From positions 62,001-126,000 of the forward strand of contig JAILWI010000003.1 in assembly GCA_025699005.1 (NCBI GenBank): a stretch of 64,000 nt of DNA. The letters run 5' to 3'. Origin of the DNA: Chloroflexota bacterium. Its GTDB lineage: Bacteria > Chloroflexota > Limnocylindria > QHBO01. The translations under genes were made by a program, and so were the position numbers. The notes below the pieces were generated by a model. That model was not told the DNA's origin, made no database searches, and worked only from the letters and a program-made list of their open reading frames with translations. Positions 62,212 through 64,000 of the stretch are shown here, piece by piece (position 1 is the first letter of the stretch; every line of letters starts with the position of its first letter).

Positions 62212-62252
62212 GCGGTCCCGACAGCAATCTTCGAGCCAGCTGCCATGAGTGC

Positions 62253-62771
62253 TCAGACCCGCTTGAACTGCTCGAACGGCTGGCGGCACGCGCTGCAGTG
62301 GTAGATCGCCCGGCACAGCGTGGGGCCGAACGGGTTGTCGAGCCGGGTGTCGGACGATCCGCAGTACGGGCATTCGGCGACCGGGAGGGTCGCCAGGTCC
62401 TCGATGCCGATGAGTCCCACCGGGCCGGGTGGCAGCGGCGCTGGAGGCGCGAAGCCTGACCGACGCAGGCGCTCCCGCCCACGCTCCGAGATCCGATCGC
62501 TCGTCCACGGCGGGTCGAACGTGACGTCGACGATCACCGAGTCGGCGAGCTCCAGCGCATCGAGGCGCTCGGTGATCTCCTGTCGCATCACGTCGATCGC
62601 CGGGCAGCCGACGAAGGTCGGCAGCAGCTGGACGCGAAGCCGGCCATCCTCGAACGCCACGCCGCCGATGACGCCGAGGTCGACCACGCTGATGGCGGGG
62701 ATCTCCGGATCGGGGATCTCCGCCAGCTCGGCCCAGACGCGGGCCTCCGCCTCGGGTCGAGTCTCGATCAC
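62253..62771 (-). CDS. paaD: Phenylacetyl-CoA epoxidase subunit PaaD
   Basis: A 172-residue PaaD: a MIP18/DUF59 domain (EIPDPEIPAISVVDLGVI, LLPTFVGCPAIDVMRQEI, VTFDPPWTSDRISERGRE) followed by a C-terminal zinc-ribbon-like part with ECPYCGSSDT, TLCRAIYHCSACRQPFEQFK. PaaD is thought to mature an iron-sulfur or diiron centre for the complex. GTG 62771 overlaps the paaC stop by 4 bases (GTGA). Confidence 0.94.
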   Translation of the reverse strand: MIETRPEAEARVWAELAEIPDPEIPAISVVDLGVIGGVAFEDGRLRVQLLPTFVGCPAIDVMRQEITERLDALELADSVIVDVTFDPPWTSDRISERGRERLRRSGFAPPAPLPPGPVGLIGIEDLATLPVAECPYCGSSDTRLDNPFGPTLCRAIYHCSACRQPFEQFKRV

Positions 62772-63550
62772 CACAGCGCGCCCTCCTCCGAGCCGGAGAC
62801 GCGGGTGAACTCGCCGTGCAGCCACGCGAAGTCGTCGGTCCGACGGGTGCGTCCCCCGGCATCGGGCGATGCCGCCGGCAGCTCGCCCGTGATCGGCTCG
62901 AGGACCGGTCGCACACGCTCGAGCCATGCCGCATGCAGCTCGGGCATCGGCTTGGGGAGCCATCCCTCGCGATCCAGGCCCTCGCCGGCCCCGAGCGGGG
63001 CGAACACCTGCTGGGCATCGGGCCAGAGCTGGCGGAGCGACTCGGCGAAGCGGCGACGGCCGTCCTCGGCGCCGTCCGCCAGGCGGCGCAGCCACGCGTC
63101 CGCGTGAAGCAGGTGGTAGGTCTCCTCGCGTCGCATCTTCCCGGCGAGGGCAGCCAGCCCCGGGTGAGCGGATGCGGCGACGGCCGTCAGCCGCACCGCA
63201 TCGGCCGTCTCGTACAGGTAGCGACGGGCAGCACTGAACGCCCAGTCCCCGCGCGCGTGGTTCAGCAGCGCCGCGTGCCGGTAGTCGGCGATTGAGCGGC
63301 CGAACGCGATGCGATCCGCATCGTCGTCGGTGAGCTCGGCCAGGAGCTCGTAGAGGGCCTTGGCATGGCCGATCTCGTCCTGGGCGATCGAGCTCGTCGC
63401 CACGTCCTCCTCGAGCATCGGCGCGATGCCGGTCCACTCGGAGTCCCAGAAGCCGATGATGAACTCGTCGTCGGCCAGCGACAGCACCAGCTCCGCCAGC
63501 GCATCGCGGGCGCCGGGATCGAGGGCGGGTGCCACCGATTCCGTGGTCAC
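62768..63550 (-). CDS. paaC: Phenylacetyl-CoA epoxidase subunit PaaC
   Basis: A 260-residue ferritin-like subunit that supports the catalytic PaaA. Seen are FIIGFWDSEWTGIAPMLEED, SSIAQDEIGHAKALYELL, the RRYLYETADAVRL helix and KMRREETYHLLHADAWLRRL. GTG 63550 overlaps the paaB stop (GTGA), and the paaD start overlaps its stop, so the operon is translationally coupled throughout. Confidence 0.95.
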   Translation of the reverse strand: MTTESVAPALDPGARDALAELVLSLADDEFIIGFWDSEWTGIAPMLEEDVATSSIAQDEIGHAKALYELLAELTDDDADRIAFGRSIADYRHAALLNHARGDWAFSAARRYLYETADAVRLTAVAASAHPGLAALAGKMRREETYHLLHADAWLRRLADGAEDGRRRFAESLRQLWPDAQQVFAPLGAGEGLDREGWLPKPMPELHAAWLERVRPVLEPITGELPAASPDAGGRTRRTDDFAWLHGEFTRVSGSEEGALW

Positions 63551-63843
63551 GTCGCGTCGCCCCGGGCACGCTCCTTGGCCCTCTCGAGCTTGTGCTTGAT
63601 GATGTAGCCGCCGGGACGCTTGTGCGAGCGATCGAACGGCGGCTTCAGAAGGTCGGGATCGTCGAGCTCGGTGACAGCGTCGCGTGGCACGACCCACAGA
63701 CGATGGGACTCACCGCGGCGGCCGTAGAACTCGCGTGCGTAGTGGACGGCCAGCTCCTCGTCAGGTGCGTTGACGTTCCCGGCGTGCACCATCGGATCCC
63801 CTTCGTCCTCCTGCCGGAAGACCTCCCAGACTCGCTCGGTCAC
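63547..63843 (-). CDS. paaB: Phenylacetyl-CoA epoxidase subunit PaaB
   Basis: A 98-residue bridging subunit: MTERVWEVFRQEDEGDPMVH, NAPDEELAVHYAREFYGRR and LWVVPRDAVTEL are all typical. The C-terminal basic tail (KHKLERAKERARGD) is longer than usual. It starts 13 bases after the paaA stop. Confidence 0.94.
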   Translation of the reverse strand: MTERVWEVFRQEDEGDPMVHAGNVNAPDEELAVHYAREFYGRRGESHRLWVVPRDAVTELDDPDLLKPPFDRSHKRPGGYIIKHKLERAKERARGDAT

Positions 63844-63856
63844 CGGCTCACCGCGG

Positions 63857-64000
63857 TCAGGCGGCGGCCGTCGCGCTTCCGAGGAGTGCGTCGCGAACCC
63901 ACTGGGTTTCGGCGAAGTTGACCCGACGGAACTCGAGACGCTCCTCGGACGCCGGCCCGTGCCCGGTGACCACGGACTTGAGCCCGGCCCAGTCGGGCTC
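63857..64000 (-). CDS. paaA: Phenylacetyl-CoA epoxidase subunit PaaA, C-terminal end only
   Basis: The window ends inside this gene; 47 C-terminal residues are visible. DWAGLKSVVTGHGPASEERL and RRVNFAETQWVRDAL match the end of PaaA, the catalytic diiron subunit that epoxidises phenylacetyl-CoA. Its place before paaB confirms the call. Confidence 0.88.
   Translation of the reverse strand, partial: EPDWAGLKSVVTGHGPASEERLEFRRVNFAETQWVRDALLGSATAAA

Overview
The window is high-GC bacterial chromosome, densely packed with short gaps, 4-base ATGA/GTGA overlaps and many GTG starts. Gene content (two luciferase-like F420-type oxidoreductases, RNase Y/YmdB, DUF5317, DUF3830, DUF5946, zinc-ribbon proteins, a penicillin-binding protein with a Pro/Thr tail) suggests Chloroflexota, possibly the Limnocylindria/Ellin6529 side, although an actinobacterium-like relative cannot be excluded without a phylogeny. 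I see no tRNA, rRNA, CRISPR, insertion sequence or phage gene.

Layout. 1-9 kb: a 5'-truncated receiver-cyclase, a DUF6624-SpoU methyltransferase fusion behind hflX, a membrane GGDEF-EAL protein, and the operon rny-ymdB-miaA. 9-19 kb: an F420-type oxidoreductase, small proteins, recA-recX, tgt and queA (queuosine), a purine permease, and ruvB with DUF2905. 19-35 kb: a purine-degradation region with a MocA-like cofactor enzyme, a three-subunit xanthine-dehydrogenase-type hydroxylase, malate synthase, allantoinase/DUF3830, and divergently HIU hydrolase, OHCU decarboxylase and uricase. 35-40 kb: ruvC-ruvA-Nudix-CoA-binding, an ArsR-type regulator behind a near-consensus promoter and palindromic operator, and yebC. 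40-56 kb: an EF-G-like GTPase, an ANT(6)-like nucleotidyltransferase, tyrS, PBP1, mutS2-mpg-cvpA, pheS-pheT and infC-rpmI-rplT. 56-64 kb: a c-di-GMP locus, thrS, and a paaABCD phenylacetyl-CoA epoxidase operon cut by the right edge.

How the genes work together. The purine region can be read as one pathway: uptake, hydroxylation to urate, uricase, HIU hydrolase, OHCU decarboxylase, allantoinase, and glyoxylate capture by malate synthase. It lies between ruvB-queA-tgt and yebC-ruvC-ruvA, which are contiguous in many bacteria.

The most striking element is a c-di-GMP-I (GEMM) riboswitch on the minus strand at 56348-56449. It follows a membrane GAF-GGDEF-EAL enzyme and DUF5317 and precedes a ribosome-binding site and a 29-residue single-helix membrane peptide, with a hairpin downstream. 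A second theme is expression architecture: many genes have a TANNNT -10 box only 6-10 bases before the start codon, implying leaderless mRNAs, including an 8-codon leaderless ORF coupled to ruvB. Two genes (infC and the ANT(6)-like gene) appear to start at CTG.
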